The notes: generated by a model from the letters alone, not told the origin. A stretch of DNA of 64,000 bases from Streptomyces sp. NBRC 109706 (GCF_000974485.1 NZ_BBOM01000012.1:62001-126000); one strand, 5' to 3'. Counted from the first letter of the stretch, positions 26,576-35,699 are shown. Program-made: numbers and translations.

Positions 26576-27520
26576 TTAACGACCCACGGGACTCAAGTCC
26601 AGCTGCTGGCCGGGGAGAATATAGTCCGGGTCGTCCCCAATGACCGATTCGTTCGCCTGATAGAGGGCGGGCCAGCCGCCCGAAACGCCCTGTTCCAGGG
26701 CGATATGGGAGAGCGTGTCGCCGGGCAGCACGCGGTACTCGCCGTTGGACGCTCTCTCCCGCCCGCCGTCGCGGTCGCCGCGCTCCGCCCCGGCCCGCCC
26801 GGAATCCCGCTGCGCGTCTCGCTCCGTCGTCCCGGTCTCCGCCGGATCCGGATCGCCCCGGTGGCGTCCCGAACCCTCCGCCTCCGGCAGCTCATCGGCG
26901 TCGTCCGTGGCTCCTTCGTTCCTGGCGCCCCCACCCGTGGCGCCCTCGGCCGGCTCCTCGGTGGGCCGGTCCCCGGCGTCCGGCGTCTCCTCGACCGGCT
27001 CGGGCTCCGGAGCGACATCCCCCGGGCGGTCCTCGGCGCCCGCCTCGGCGGACGACTCCTCGGGCGAGGCGCCGATCTCCTCCTCGGCCTGCGCCTCCTC
27101 GGCCTCCTCGGCCCGGTCTATCTCCTCGCGCCGCTCCTGGCGGTACTCGTGCCACACGCCGGAGGCCACCCCGCAGCCGGGCAGCGCCGCCATCCGCATG
27201 TCGGCGAGCAGCCGTTCGGCCACGGAGATCTGCTGCGCACGGCTGGCGAGGTCGGGCCGGGTGGCGAACTCCAGGCCCCCGTACGCCTCCCACTGCTCCA
27301 GCGTCAACTGGAAGCCGCCGTACATGCCGTTGCCCTCGTTGGCGCTCCACCGGCCGCCGGACTCGCATTCGGCCGCTCGGTCCCAGGCGTCGTCGCTGAC
27401 GGCGGAGGCGGACGCGGCGGTCAGCAGCGGCATGGCCATGCCGGCGCCGGTGACGCCCGCTGCGACGATAAAGGCAGGAGCCTGCCGTGGGCGACGATGA
27501 CGACCTGTCCCGGAGCGCAT
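26576..27520 (-). CDS. Second secreted resuscitation-promoting factor (Rpf domain + acidic linker + LysM)
   Basis: A 314-residue paralogue of the downstream rpf. The signal peptide ends near SASA-VSDD (about 40). The Rpf domain (about 41-120) has DAWDRAAECESGGRWS with catalytic Glu at about 53 and GMYGGFQLTLEQWEAYGG. It then has a roughly 140-residue, very acidic Glu/Asp/Ala/Gly linker (about 125-262) and a C-terminal LysM (YRVLPGDTLSHIALEQG). The linker is far longer than in the neighbour, so the catalytic domain could reach further from its anchoring point. ATG 27520 follows GGGAGG. Only about 100 bp separate it from the P450 gene and no riboswitch is present. Confidence 0.92.
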   Translation of the reverse strand: MRSGTGRHRRPRQAPAFIVAAGVTGAGMAMPLLTAASASAVSDDAWDRAAECESGGRWSANEGNGMYGGFQLTLEQWEAYGGLEFATRPDLASRAQQISVAERLLADMRMAALPGCGVASGVWHEYRQERREEIDRAEEAEEAQAEEEIGASPEESSAEAGAEDRPGDVAPEPEPVEETPDAGDRPTEEPAEGATGGGARNEGATDDADELPEAEGSGRHRGDPDPAETGTTERDAQRDSGRAGAERGDRDGGRERASNGEYRVLPGDTLSHIALEQGVSGGWPALYQANESVIGDDPDYILPGQQLDLSPVGR

Positions 27521-27560
27521 CTGCGGACCCTCCCAAGCGAACACTGTTGCGGATGAGGGG

Positions 27561-27590
27561 AACCTAGCCGCCCGCACGGCACGATCACAA
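27561..27590 (-). promoter_or_regulatory. Promoter of the second rpf gene
   Basis: On the minus strand, TTGTGA (27590-27585) and TAGGTT (27566-27561) are 18 nt apart, 41 bp upstream of the ATG. Confidence 0.6.
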
Positions 27591-27621
27591 GCCGATCCCA
27601 CGCAGATCACGTACGGATCAC
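27583..27621. promoter_or_regulatory. Three helically phased GATCAC boxes upstream of the second rpf gene
   Basis: GATCAC occurs at 27583-27588, 27605-27610 and 27616-27621, with spacings of 22 and 11 bp, so all lie on one face of the helix. The first overlaps the -35 element, as expected for an activator or repressor array. Confidence 0.45.
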
Positions 27622-27622
27622 A

Positions 27623-28876
27623 CTACTGACGCTCCGTCACGCGTTCCGGGGTGAACTCCACGGGGAGCGAACGAAGCCCACGCATGATCAGCCCGCCGCG
27701 CCAGCGGAGTTCGGGTGCCTCGCCCGCCAACCGGAGGTCGGGCAGCCGGCGCAGCAGCACCGAGAGCGCCGTCCGCCCCTCCGACCTGGCCAGTGGCGCG
27801 CCAAGACAGTAGTGGATGCCATGGCCGTAACCGAGATGGGGGTTGTCGGAACGCGTGAGGTCAAGCGCGTCGGGATCGGCGAACCGCGCCGGATCACGGT
27901 CCGCAGCCGCCAGCACCACCAACACCGGCTCCCCCGCCGCGATCCGCCGACCGCCCAGGACCAGCGGCTCGGTGGCGAACCGCCAGGTCGCCAGCTCCAC
28001 CGGGCCGTCGTAGCGCAGCAACTCCTCCACCGCCGTCGCCAGCAGCCGTTCGTCGCCCTCGACCGACGCCCGCCGCAGCAGGGCGAGTTGGTCCGGATGC
28101 CGGAGCAACGCGTACATCCCGTTGCCGATCAGGTTGACGGTGGTCTCGAAGCCGGCGAAGAGCAGGATGAAGGCCATGGCGGCGGCCTCCTCCTCGGTGA
28201 GCTGTTCACCGTGGTCCGAGGCGCGGATCAGCGCCGAGATCAGATCGTCCCCCGGCTCCTGGCGCTTGCGGCCGATCAGCTCGGCGAGATAGCCGCGCAT
28301 CCGCTTGACCGCGCGTCCCACCCCGCCGCGCTTCCCTGTGGTGTGCAGCATCATCCCGGCCCAGGAGCGGAAGTCGTCCTGGTCCTCGGCCGGCACGCCC
28401 AGCAGGTCGCAGATGGCGTAGATCGGCAGCGGGAAGGCGAACTCGTCGATCAGATCGGCCGATCCCCTGGCCGCGAACCCGTCCACCAGCCGCTCGGTCA
28501 GCTCCCGCACCCGTGGCTCGAACGCGGCGACGCCGCGCGGCGTGAACGCCTTGGAGACCAGCCGCCGCAGCCGGGTGTGGTCCGGCGGATCGATATTGAG
28601 CAGATGTGTCATCAGCCCGGCGCCGCGCTCGCCCGGGATGCCGACCCGGCCCGAGGCGTGCTCGTCCGCCTGGTGCCGGGTGGGGTTCTTGCTGAGCCGG
28701 GGATCGGCCAGCGCCGCCCTGGCGTCCGGATAGCGGGTCACCAGCCAGGCGTCCACCCCGCTGGGCAGCGTCGCCCGGTGCACCGGCGCGTTCTCCCGCA
28801 GCCAGGCGTACGCCGGGTAGGGGTCCGCCACGAAACCCGGCGCGAACAGGCCGGGCGCGGCGTCGTGTTCAGCCAC
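27623..28876 (-). CDS. Cytochrome P450
   Basis: A 417-residue soluble bacterial P450 monooxygenase of CYP107-like appearance. The I-helix oxygen-binding motif is AGFETT (about 241-246), the K-helix ExxR is EELLR (about 284-288) and the heme loop is GYGHGIHYCLGAPLAR with the thiolate Cys357. GTG 28876 overlaps the end of the histidine kinase gene, so the two are translated from one message. No ferredoxin or ferredoxin reductase is adjacent, so redox partners must come from elsewhere. Substrate cannot be read from the sequence. Confidence 0.94.
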   Translation of the reverse strand: MAEHDAAPGLFAPGFVADPYPAYAWLRENAPVHRATLPSGVDAWLVTRYPDARAALADPRLSKNPTRHQADEHASGRVGIPGERGAGLMTHLLNIDPPDHTRLRRLVSKAFTPRGVAAFEPRVRELTERLVDGFAARGSADLIDEFAFPLPIYAICDLLGVPAEDQDDFRSWAGMMLHTTGKRGGVGRAVKRMRGYLAELIGRKRQEPGDDLISALIRASDHGEQLTEEEAAAMAFILLFAGFETTVNLIGNGMYALLRHPDQLALLRRASVEGDERLLATAVEELLRYDGPVELATWRFATEPLVLGGRRIAAGEPVLVVLAAADRDPARFADPDALDLTRSDNPHLGYGHGIHYCLGAPLARSEGRTALSVLLRRLPDLRLAGEAPELRWRGGLIMRGLRSLPVEFTPERVTERQ

Positions 28877-30254
28877 CCGCCCGCTCCCTCTCGGCGCCGG
28901 GGATGATCGCGGAGACCCGGAAGCCGCCCTCGTCCGTGGGCCCCGAGACAAAGCCGCCGCCCAGCGCGGTCACCCGCTCCCGCATGCCCACCAGGCCGTT
29001 GCCGCCGCTGGGCAGCCTGGCCTCGGGCGAGGCCGGGACGCCGTCCGCCGGCGCCTCGTTGCGGACCTGCACGGCCACCTCGCCGTCCCGGTGCGCCAGC
29101 CGCACCCAGGCGGCGGCCCCGGCGGCGTGCTTGTGCACATTGGTCAGCGCCTCCTGGACCACCCGGTAGGCCGTCGACTCCACCTGCTCCGGATACGTCC
29201 TGGGCTCGCCCTCGACGGCCAGCTCCACCGTCATGCCGGCCGCTCGTGACTCCTCGACCAGGGCCGTCAGCCCGGTGAGCCGCGGCCCGCCGGCGGTGCC
29301 GTTGTCGCCGGCGGGGGGCCGTCCGGCCCGTCCCGCGCCCGAGGCGATCTCCGCGAGCCGGGAGGACGCCCGGGACGCCGGCGAGGCGTCGGGGGACGAG
29401 CCCTCGGACGAGGTGCCGCTCCGTTCGGCGACCTTGTCCGCCGCGCGCAGCACGCCCAGCATGGTGCGCAGCTCGGTCAGCGCCTGCCGCCCCATGTCCC
29501 CGATCAACGCGGCGTTCCTGGCCGCCTTCTCCGGGTCCTTGGGCGCCACGGCCTGGACCGCCGCCGCGTGCACCACCATCAGGCTCACCCGGTGGGCCAC
29601 CACATCGTGCATCTCCCTGGCGATCCGGCGCCGCTCCTCGCCCCTGGCCCACTCGGCGCGCTCCTCGGCCCGGTCGGCCAGCAGCCCCAGCTCACGCTCC
29701 AGGCCGAGCGCGCGGTCCCGCAGCGTCTCCACCAGCCGCCGTCTGGCCCGGACATACATCCCCAGCAGCACCGGGGGCACCACCGTGGCCACCCCGAACA
29801 GCACGGCCACCAGCGGCCGGAACCACACCGGGACGGCCTGTTCCTTGATCGCCGGATCCTGGTCCAGCAGGAGGTAGGTGACGATGATCATGCCCAGGCC
29901 CTCCATACAGGCCAGGGCCCCGATCACCCGACGCGGCGCGTCCGTGGTGGCCAGCGTGTAGAGGCCGACCAGCGCCAGCATCCCGCCCATGTTCGCCGGC
30001 AGCACCGCGATCGCGATCAGGATCACGGCCAACGGCCAGCGGCGGCGCAGCACCAGCGTGAGCCCGGCCACCGCCCCCGGGACCACCACCAGGCCGACCG
30101 GCAGCCCGGTGTTGCCGGCGAAGGCCGCCCCCTGCATCGCGCACTCGACGGCCGAGAGCAACGCGAGCCCCGCGTCCAGCGCCACCCCGCGCCGCCGCGT
30201 CCACCACAACAGCGAGAAGTCGCCTCCCGCCATGGGTGCCCCCTTCGCATCCAT
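28869..30254 (-). CDS. Orphan sensor histidine kinase (HisKA_3 type)
   Basis: A 461-residue membrane kinase of the NarL/DesK-partner class. Four to six hydrophobic segments lie between about 25 and 170, then a coiled coil and the dimerisation/phosphotransfer helix EMHDVVAHRVSLMV with the phospho-acceptor His at about 216. The catalytic ATPase domain has RVVQEALTNVHKHA (N box) and GGNGLVGMRERV (G box). A Ser/Gly-rich insert (about 275-325) separates the two. No response regulator is adjacent; its 3' end overlaps the P450 gene. Signal and partner are unknown. Confidence 0.92.
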   Translation of the reverse strand: MDAKGAPMAGGDFSLLWWTRRRGVALDAGLALLSAVECAMQGAAFAGNTGLPVGLVVVPGAVAGLTLVLRRRWPLAVILIAIAVLPANMGGMLALVGLYTLATTDAPRRVIGALACMEGLGMIIVTYLLLDQDPAIKEQAVPVWFRPLVAVLFGVATVVPPVLLGMYVRARRRLVETLRDRALGLERELGLLADRAEERAEWARGEERRRIAREMHDVVAHRVSLMVVHAAAVQAVAPKDPEKAARNAALIGDMGRQALTELRTMLGVLRAADKVAERSGTSSEGSSPDASPASRASSRLAEIASGAGRAGRPPAGDNGTAGGPRLTGLTALVEESRAAGMTVELAVEGEPRTYPEQVESTAYRVVQEALTNVHKHAAGAAAWVRLAHRDGEVAVQVRNEAPADGVPASPEARLPSGGNGLVGMRERVTALGGGFVSGPTDEGGFRVSAIIPGAERERAGG

Positions 30255-30325
30255 GACGTCCAGCCTACGGGCGCCAGCCAGTGGGTTTCCCCACGGGCGG
30301 GAACGCGGTGGGCGGCGGTTCCGGC

Positions 30326-30703
30326 TCAGCCCCAGCAGAGCCGGCCCAGCGCGTGTCCGGCGAAGGCGGCCCCGAGACCGGCCGCGACCGAGCCCAGCAC
30401 ATAGCCGGCCGAGGCCCGGCGGGCGCCCGTCTCGACCAGCCGCAGCGCCTCGTAGGAGAAGGTGGAGTACGTGGTCAGCGCCCCGCAGAGGCCGGTGCCG
30501 AGCAGCAGCCCCAGCCGCTCCCCCGCCGCCCCGGCGAGCGCGGCGCCGGTCAACAGGCCGAGGACCAGCGAGCCCACCACATTGACCAGGAAGGTGCCCC
30601 AGGGGAGCAGCGGATCGCGGCGGGCCCTGATCGCCCGGTCCACCCCGTAACGCAGCGGTGCTCCCACCGATCCGCCCAGTGCGACCAGCAGATAGTCCGT
30701 CAT
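30326..30703 (-). CDS. crcB: Fluoride exporter subunit FluC/CrcB (second of a pair)
   Basis: A 125-residue four-helix membrane protein. It begins YLLVALGGSVGAPLRYGVD and carries GTFLVNVVGSLVLGLL with the pore Asn and GALTTYSTFSYEALRL with the (T/S)-rich fluoride track of helix 3. Fluc channels are dual-topology dimers; here two genes encode the halves. ATG 30703 overlaps the stop of the upstream partner (ATGA), so subunits should be made in equal amounts. Confidence 0.92.
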   Translation of the reverse strand: MTDYLLVALGGSVGAPLRYGVDRAIRARRDPLLPWGTFLVNVVGSLVLGLLTGAALAGAAGERLGLLLGTGLCGALTTYSTFSYEALRLVETGARRASAGYVLGSVAAGLGAAFAGHALGRLCWG

Positions 30704-31200
30704 CGCCCCTCCTTCGCGAGCATCGCCCGGCGCGCGAGCACCGGGCGGAGCGCCCGGCGTGCGCCCCAGGCGCCCACCGTCACGGCGACCAGGGCGGCGA
30801 CGACCGTGCCCAGCAGCACGCCGAGGCCGGCCCAGGACCGGCCGTCGGCGAACAGGCCCCGCGCGTCCACGGCATAGGTGGAGAAGGTGGTGAAGCCGCC
30901 GAGCACCCCGGTGCCGGCGAACGGGCGCAGCAGCGGGCGCGCCGGCCACAGCCCGGTGGCGGCGACCATCAGACAGCCGATCAGCAGACAGCCCACCGTG
31001 TTCACCGCGAGGGTCGTCCAGGGGAAGGCGCCGGTCGCGGTCGGCCAGAGCCGGCCGGCGCCGAACCTGGCCAGCGCGCCCAGGGCGCCGCCGGCCGCGA
31101 CCGCGCCATAGAGCGCGAGCGCGGCGGTGCCCGGCGCCGGCGGCACATCGGGGTCGACCGGCTCGGCGGCCAGTGGCTCGTTCCGCGACGGATCGGTCAT
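30700..31200 (-). CDS. crcB: Fluoride exporter subunit FluC/CrcB (first of a pair)
   Basis: A 166-residue partner of the following crcB. Residues 1-28 are a Pro/Asp-rich tail absent from the partner; the channel part has GGALGALARFGAGRL, TLAVNTVGCLLIGCLM and GVLGGFTTFSTYAVDA. The heterodimer should passively release fluoride across the cytoplasmic membrane. ATG 31200 was preferred over an upstream TTG. I looked for a fluoride riboswitch upstream and did not see one. Confidence 0.92.
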   Translation of the reverse strand: MTDPSRNEPLAAEPVDPDVPPAPGTAALALYGAVAAGGALGALARFGAGRLWPTATGAFPWTTLAVNTVGCLLIGCLMVAATGLWPARPLLRPFAGTGVLGGFTTFSTYAVDARGLFADGRSWAGLGVLLGTVVAALVAVTVGAWGARRALRPVLARRAMLAKEGR

Positions 31201-31428
31201 CAACAGTCACGCTCCCTACACGTTCGGTATCGAAGCCCGCCGAGGCGGGCACGCCCTGTCACGCGTAGGGACCGTTGGCGGCGTCGGCGCCGCGGTTCGT
31301 CGAGCCGAGCCGGCGTTCGTCGGCGTTCGTTCGACGGGGAGGGCCCCACCTCCCCGGGGCCGCCGCCGGCGGACCCGTCGTCCAGCGTACCGGGTATGCC
31401 CGTCGCGGGACGGGCCCCCGGGCTGGCA

Positions 31429-31434
31429 TAGTGT
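31429..31434 (+). promoter_or_regulatory. Possible -10 element for tRNA-Gln
   Basis: TAGTGT lies 50 bp upstream of the tRNA in the only AT-richer patch of the 284-bp gap. No good -35 is visible. Confidence 0.3.
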
Positions 31435-31484
31435 GGGGGTCGATCGGGCGCCGTCCGCCGCTGGCGGCCCCGGTGACGCGCCAT

Positions 31485-31556
31485 TCCCCTGTGGTGTAAT
31501 CGGCAGCACATGCGACTTTGACTCGCATTGTCCAGGTTCGAGTCCTGGCGGGGGAG
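31485..31556 (+). tRNA. tRNA-Gln(UUG)
   Basis: A 72-nt tRNA with acceptor stem TCCCCTG/CGGGGGA, anticodon loop CTTTGAC (anticodon TTG at 31518-31520) and T-arm CCAGGTTCGAGTCCTGG. CCA is not encoded. It ends 27 bp before the 3' end of the convergent mfd gene. Confidence 0.95.
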
Positions 31557-31583
31557 CCCATCGCCCGCGTGCGGCCTATCGCC

Positions 31584-34500
31584 TCAGCTCCCCGGGATCG
31601 TGGTGAGGAACTCCCCGGTCCAGGCGAGCAGTTCCCTTCCCGTCAACGGCTTGCCGCCGACCCGCGCCGTGGTCGGCCGGGGCACCAGAAGCTGGTTGGT
31701 GCCCCGTTTGACGACCGATCCCGGGTAGACCCGGTTCAGCCGCAGCTCCTGGGACTCCCGCAGCTCGACCGGCGAGAACCTGATCCTGCTGCCCTGCAGG
31801 GTGATGTCGCCGACCCCGCAGGACCTGGCCAGCATCCGCAGCCCGGCCACCAGCAGCAGGTTCTCCACCGGCTCGGGCAGCGGGCCGTAACGGTCGGCCA
31901 GCTCCTCCCTGACCGCGCGGATCTCGTCCTCCGTGTTGGCCGCGGCGATGGACCGGTACGCCTGGAGCCGCAGCCGCTCCCCCGGCGCGTACTCGTGCGG
32001 CACATGCGCGTCGACCGGCAGCTCGATCTTCACCTCGAGCGGTGCCTCCTCGGGCTCGCCACCGCCCGCCTCCAGCGCCGCCCGGTAGTCCGCGACCGCC
32101 TCGCCCACCATGCGCACATAGAGATCGAAGCCCACGCCCGCGATATGCCCGGACTGCTCGCCGCCCAGCAGATTGCCGGCGCCCCTGATCTCCAGGTCCT
32201 TCATCGCGACATACATGCCGGCGCCCATCTCGGTGTGCTGCGCGATGGTGGCAAGACGCTCGTGCGCGGTCTCCGTCAGCGGCTTCTCCGGCGGGTACAG
32301 GAAGTAGGCGTAGCCGCGCTCCCGCCCCCGGCCGACCCGGCCGCGCAGCTGGTGCAGCTGGGAGAGGCCGAAGGTGTCGCCGCGCTCCACGATCAGGGTG
32401 TTCGCGTTGGAGATGTCGATGCCCGACTCGACGATGGTGGTGGACACCAGCACATCGAACTTCTTCTCCCAGAAGTCCACCACGACGCGCTCCAGCGCCG
32501 TCTCGCTCATCTGACCGTGCGCCGTCGCGATCCGCGCCTCCGGCACGATCTGACGCAGCCGGGCGGCCACCCGGTCGATCGAGTCCACCCGGTTGTGGAT
32601 GTAGAAGACCTGCCCCTCGCGCAGCAGCTCCCGCCGGATCGCCGCACCGATCTGCCGTTCCTCGTACGGGCCGACAAACGTCAACACCGGATGACGTTCC
32701 TCCGGCGGGGTGGTGATGGTCGACATCTCCCTGATGCCGGTCACCGCCATCTCCAGGGTGCGCGGAATGGGCGTCGCCGACATCGTCAGCACATCGACGT
32801 TGGCGCGCAGCTTCTTCAGCTGCTCCTTGTGCTCGACGCCGAACCGCTGCTCCTCGTCCACGATCACCAGGCCGAGGTCCTTGAACCTCACCTCGGAAGA
32901 GAACAGCCGATGGGTGCCGATCACCACGTCGACCGTGCCGTCCCGCAGGCTCTCCAACGTCGCCTTCGCGTCCGCGTCGGACTGGAAACGGCTCAACGGG
33001 CGCACGTTCACCGGGAACTGCGCGTAACGCTCGGAGAAGGTGCCGAAGTGCTGCTGGACCAGCAGCGTGGTGGGCACCAGCACCGCCACCTGCTTGCCGT
33101 CCTGCACCGCCTTGAAGGCGGCCCGCACCGCGATCTCCGTCTTGCCGTAGCCGACGTCGCCGCAGATCAGCCGGTCCATCGGGACCGAGCGCTCCATGTC
33201 CTCCTTGACCTCGCCGATGGTGGTCAGCTGGTCCGGGGTCTCGGCGTAGGGGAACGCGTCCTCCAGCTCGCGCTGCCAGGGCGTGTCCCCGCCGAAGGCG
33301 TGCCCGGGGGCCGCCATCCGCGCCGAGTAGAGCTTGATCAGATCGGCGGCGATCTCCTTGACCGCCTTCTTGGCGCGCGCCTTGGTCTTGGTCCAGTCCG
33401 CGCCGCCGAGCCGGTGCAGCGTCGGGGCCTCGCCGCCGACGTACTTGGTCACCTGGTCCAGCTGGTCCGTCGGCACGAACAGCCGGTCGCCCGGCTGGCC
33501 GCGCTTCGCCGGGGCGTACTCCACCAGCAGGTACTCGCGGGTGGCGCCCTGCACGGTGCGCTGCGCCATCTCGATATAGCGCCCCACGCCGTGCTGTTCG
33601 TGCACGATGTAGTCGCCGGCCTCCAGGGTCAGCGGGTCCAGCGCCTTGCGCCGGCGCGCCGGCATCCGGGCGCCCTCCCGTCCGGCGGCGCGCTGGCCGG
33701 TCAGGTCCGTCTCGGTCAGCACCGCGAGCCGGGAGCCCGGCACCAGAAAGCCGTGTTCGAGCGCGCCGCAGGAGACATGGACCACGGACGGCTCGATCTC
33801 GCCGGTCAGCGACGGATCGAGACGGGCCGGGATGCCCTCGCCGCCCAGCACCTCGACGGTGCGCGCGGCCGGCCCGTGCGCCTCGGTGAGATAGACCACC
33901 CGCCAGCCGTCGGCCAGCCAGCCCTTGGTGTCGGCCAGCGCCCGGGGGACGTCCCCCCGGTAGCTCTCCGGGGCCCGCAGGCCCAGCCGGACGGTGTCCG
34001 TGTCCAGCTCCTCGTCCGGCGAGAACGGCGAGACCGTCCACCACGGCAGGCCCAACTCCCGGGCGTGCGCCCGCACCTCGGCGATGCCACGGAGGCTGGC
34101 GGCGCCCACGTCGATCGGCGCCTTGCCACTGTCCACCATCGCGGCGGCGGCCCAGGACGCCTGCAGGAACTCCTGGCTGGTGGCCACCAGATCGGACGCC
34201 CGGGTGCGCACCCGCTCCGGATCGCAGAGCAGCACCGTGCTGCCGGCCGGCAGCACGTCGAGCAGCAGCTCCATCTCGTCCACCAGCACCGGGGCCAGGG
34301 ACTCCATGCCCTCGACCGCGACGCCCTCGGCGATCTTGCCCAGCAGCTCGTCCAGCTCGGGATGCTCGACGGCCAGCTCGGCCGCGCGCCGGCGCACCTC
34401 GTCGGTGAGCAGCAGCTCCCGACAGGGCGGCGCCCACAGGCCGTGCTCGGCCACTTCGAGGGACCGCTGGTCGGCGACCTTGAAGTAACGAATCTCCTCG

Positions 34501-35129
34501 ACCTCGTCGCCCCAGAACTCCACCCGCAGCGGATGCTCCTCGGTGGGCGGGAAGACATCCAGGATGCCGCCGCGCACCGCGAACTCGCCGCGCTTCTCCA
34601 CCAGTTCGACCCGGGTGTAGGCGGCGGCCGCCAGCGCGGCGGTCAGCTCCGTCAGATCGGCGCTCTGCCCGTTCCGCAGCGCGACGGGCTCCAGGTCGCC
34701 GAGCCCGGCGACCTGCGGCTGCAGCACCGAGCGCACCGGCGCCACCACCACCGAGACGGGCCCGGAACCGGGATCGTCGGCGCGGGGGTGCGCCAGCCGG
34801 CGCAGCACCGCGAGCCGGCGGCCGACGGTGTCGGCGCGCGGCGAGAGCCGTTCGTGCGGCAACGTCTCCCAGGACGGGAACTCGACCACCCCGTCCTCGG
34901 GCAGCAGCGAGCGGAGCGCGGCGGCCAGATCCTCGGCCTCCCGCCCGGTCGCCGTCACGGCGAGCACGGTCCGCCGGGCGGCCCGCGCCAGCGCGGCCAC
35001 GGCCAGCGGTCTGGCGGCCGGCGGGCCCACCAGATCGACGGCTGGATGGCCGGCGTCTCCCACCGAGGTCAGCACCTCGGCGAAGGCGGGCTCCTGGATG
35101 ACGGCGTCAAGCAGGCCGTGCAGGGTCAT
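31584..35129 (-). CDS. mfd: Transcription-repair coupling factor Mfd
   Basis: A 1181-residue DNA translocase that removes stalled RNA polymerase and recruits UvrA. Domains in order: UvrB-homology modules (about 1-350), the CarD-like polymerase-interaction domain (GDYIVHEQHGVGRYIEM), superfamily 2 helicase core with Walker A GDVGYGKTEIAVRA, DEEQRFG (motif II), SATPIPRT (motif III), and VVSTTIVESGIDI and QLRGRVGRG (motifs V-VI), then the C-terminal TRCF domain. Normal family length is 1150-1200. ATG 35129 was chosen (MTLHGLLDAV), with GGGATGGA upstream; an in-frame start nine codons earlier is also possible. Confidence 0.97.
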   Translation of the reverse strand: MTLHGLLDAVIQEPAFAEVLTSVGDAGHPAVDLVGPPAARPLAVAALARAARRTVLAVTATGREAEDLAAALRSLLPEDGVVEFPSWETLPHERLSPRADTVGRRLAVLRRLAHPRADDPGSGPVSVVVAPVRSVLQPQVAGLGDLEPVALRNGQSADLTELTAALAAAAYTRVELVEKRGEFAVRGGILDVFPPTEEHPLRVEFWGDEVEEIRYFKVADQRSLEVAEHGLWAPPCRELLLTDEVRRRAAELAVEHPELDELLGKIAEGVAVEGMESLAPVLVDEMELLLDVLPAGSTVLLCDPERVRTRASDLVATSQEFLQASWAAAAMVDSGKAPIDVGAASLRGIAEVRAHARELGLPWWTVSPFSPDEELDTDTVRLGLRAPESYRGDVPRALADTKGWLADGWRVVYLTEAHGPAARTVEVLGGEGIPARLDPSLTGEIEPSVVHVSCGALEHGFLVPGSRLAVLTETDLTGQRAAGREGARMPARRRKALDPLTLEAGDYIVHEQHGVGRYIEMAQRTVQGATREYLLVEYAPAKRGQPGDRLFVPTDQLDQVTKYVGGEAPTLHRLGGADWTKTKARAKKAVKEIAADLIKLYSARMAAPGHAFGGDTPWQRELEDAFPYAETPDQLTTIGEVKEDMERSVPMDRLICGDVGYGKTEIAVRAAFKAVQDGKQVAVLVPTTLLVQQHFGTFSERYAQFPVNVRPLSRFQSDADAKATLESLRDGTVDVVIGTHRLFSSEVRFKDLGLVIVDEEQRFGVEHKEQLKKLRANVDVLTMSATPIPRTLEMAVTGIREMSTITTPPEERHPVLTFVGPYEERQIGAAIRRELLREGQVFYIHNRVDSIDRVAARLRQIVPEARIATAHGQMSETALERVVVDFWEKKFDVLVSTTIVESGIDISNANTLIVERGDTFGLSQLHQLRGRVGRGRERGYAYFLYPPEKPLTETAHERLATIAQHTEMGAGMYVAMKDLEIRGAGNLLGGEQSGHIAGVGFDLYVRMVGEAVADYRAALEAGGGEPEEAPLEVKIELPVDAHVPHEYAPGERLRLQAYRSIAAANTEDEIRAVREELADRYGPLPEPVENLLLVAGLRMLARSCGVGDITLQGSRIRFSPVELRESQELRLNRVYPGSVVKRGTNQLLVPRPTTARVGGKPLTGRELLAWTGEFLTTIPGS

Positions 35130-35219
35130 GAAAGTTCCATCCCGGTGAGCGGGCAACGCGAAGCACCCGGCACGCGTCGCGGGCCGGGGGTCTTCCAGGG
35201 TACGCGTGCCGGCGGGTGA

Positions 35220-35699
35220 TCAGCTCCCGGCCACGGTGACGGTGGGCAGATGCCGCACCGGAAAGTTGACCGAGCGGGCGATGAAGCAGTCGCGGTTGGC
35301 GTCCTCGTGCAGCGCGGTGGCCAGATCGATCATGCCGGGCTCGGCCACCGCCACCACCGGACGCAGGCGCACCTCGGTGAACTCGCCGCGCCCCGCCGTC
35401 TCCCGCATGGTGCCCTCGGCCGCGTCCCGGTACTCCAGCACCCTGACCCGCTTCAGCGAGCAGAGCGCCAGATAGGTCAGCATGTGGCACTGGGAGAGCG
35501 AGCCCACCAGCAGCTCCTCCGGATTCCACCGCGTCGGGTCGCCGACGAACGCCGGATCGGCGCTGCCCTCGATCACCGGCTTTCCGGCGACGACCACCTG
35601 ATGGTCGCGAGCGAACCCCCGGTAGCCGGCCGTTCCCTCCCCCGTGTTGCCCGTCCAGCTGACGTCCACCCGGTACCGGTGTTCGCGCGGTTCCCGCAT
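35220..35699 (-). CDS. OsmC/Ohr-family peroxiredoxin-like protein
   Basis: A 159-residue cytoplasmic protein with the OsmC fold. The two redox cysteines expected for hydroperoxide reduction are at about 71 (GSLSQCHMLTYLALC) and 137 (NRDCFIARSVNFPV), with the EELLVGS helix before the first. It is closer to the YhfA/OsmC-like branch than to Ohr. ATG 35699 has GAGGAGG 8 nt upstream. It lies upstream of mfd on the same strand, 90 bp away, and is divergent from the nuclease gene. Confidence 0.9.
   Translation of the reverse strand: MREPREHRYRVDVSWTGNTGEGTAGYRGFARDHQVVVAGKPVIEGSADPAFVGDPTRWNPEELLVGSLSQCHMLTYLALCSLKRVRVLEYRDAAEGTMRETAGRGEFTEVRLRPVVAVAEPGMIDLATALHEDANRDCFIARSVNFPVRHLPTVTVAGS

Noticed and set aside
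31201..31484. Fluoride riboswitch upstream of the FluC pair
   Set aside because: I looked for the conserved crcB-motif core before the first crcB gene and did not see it.
31518..35219. Plus-strand open frame of more than 1200 codons opposite mfd
   Set aside because: Antisense shadow of mfd, which has all helicase motifs on the minus strand.
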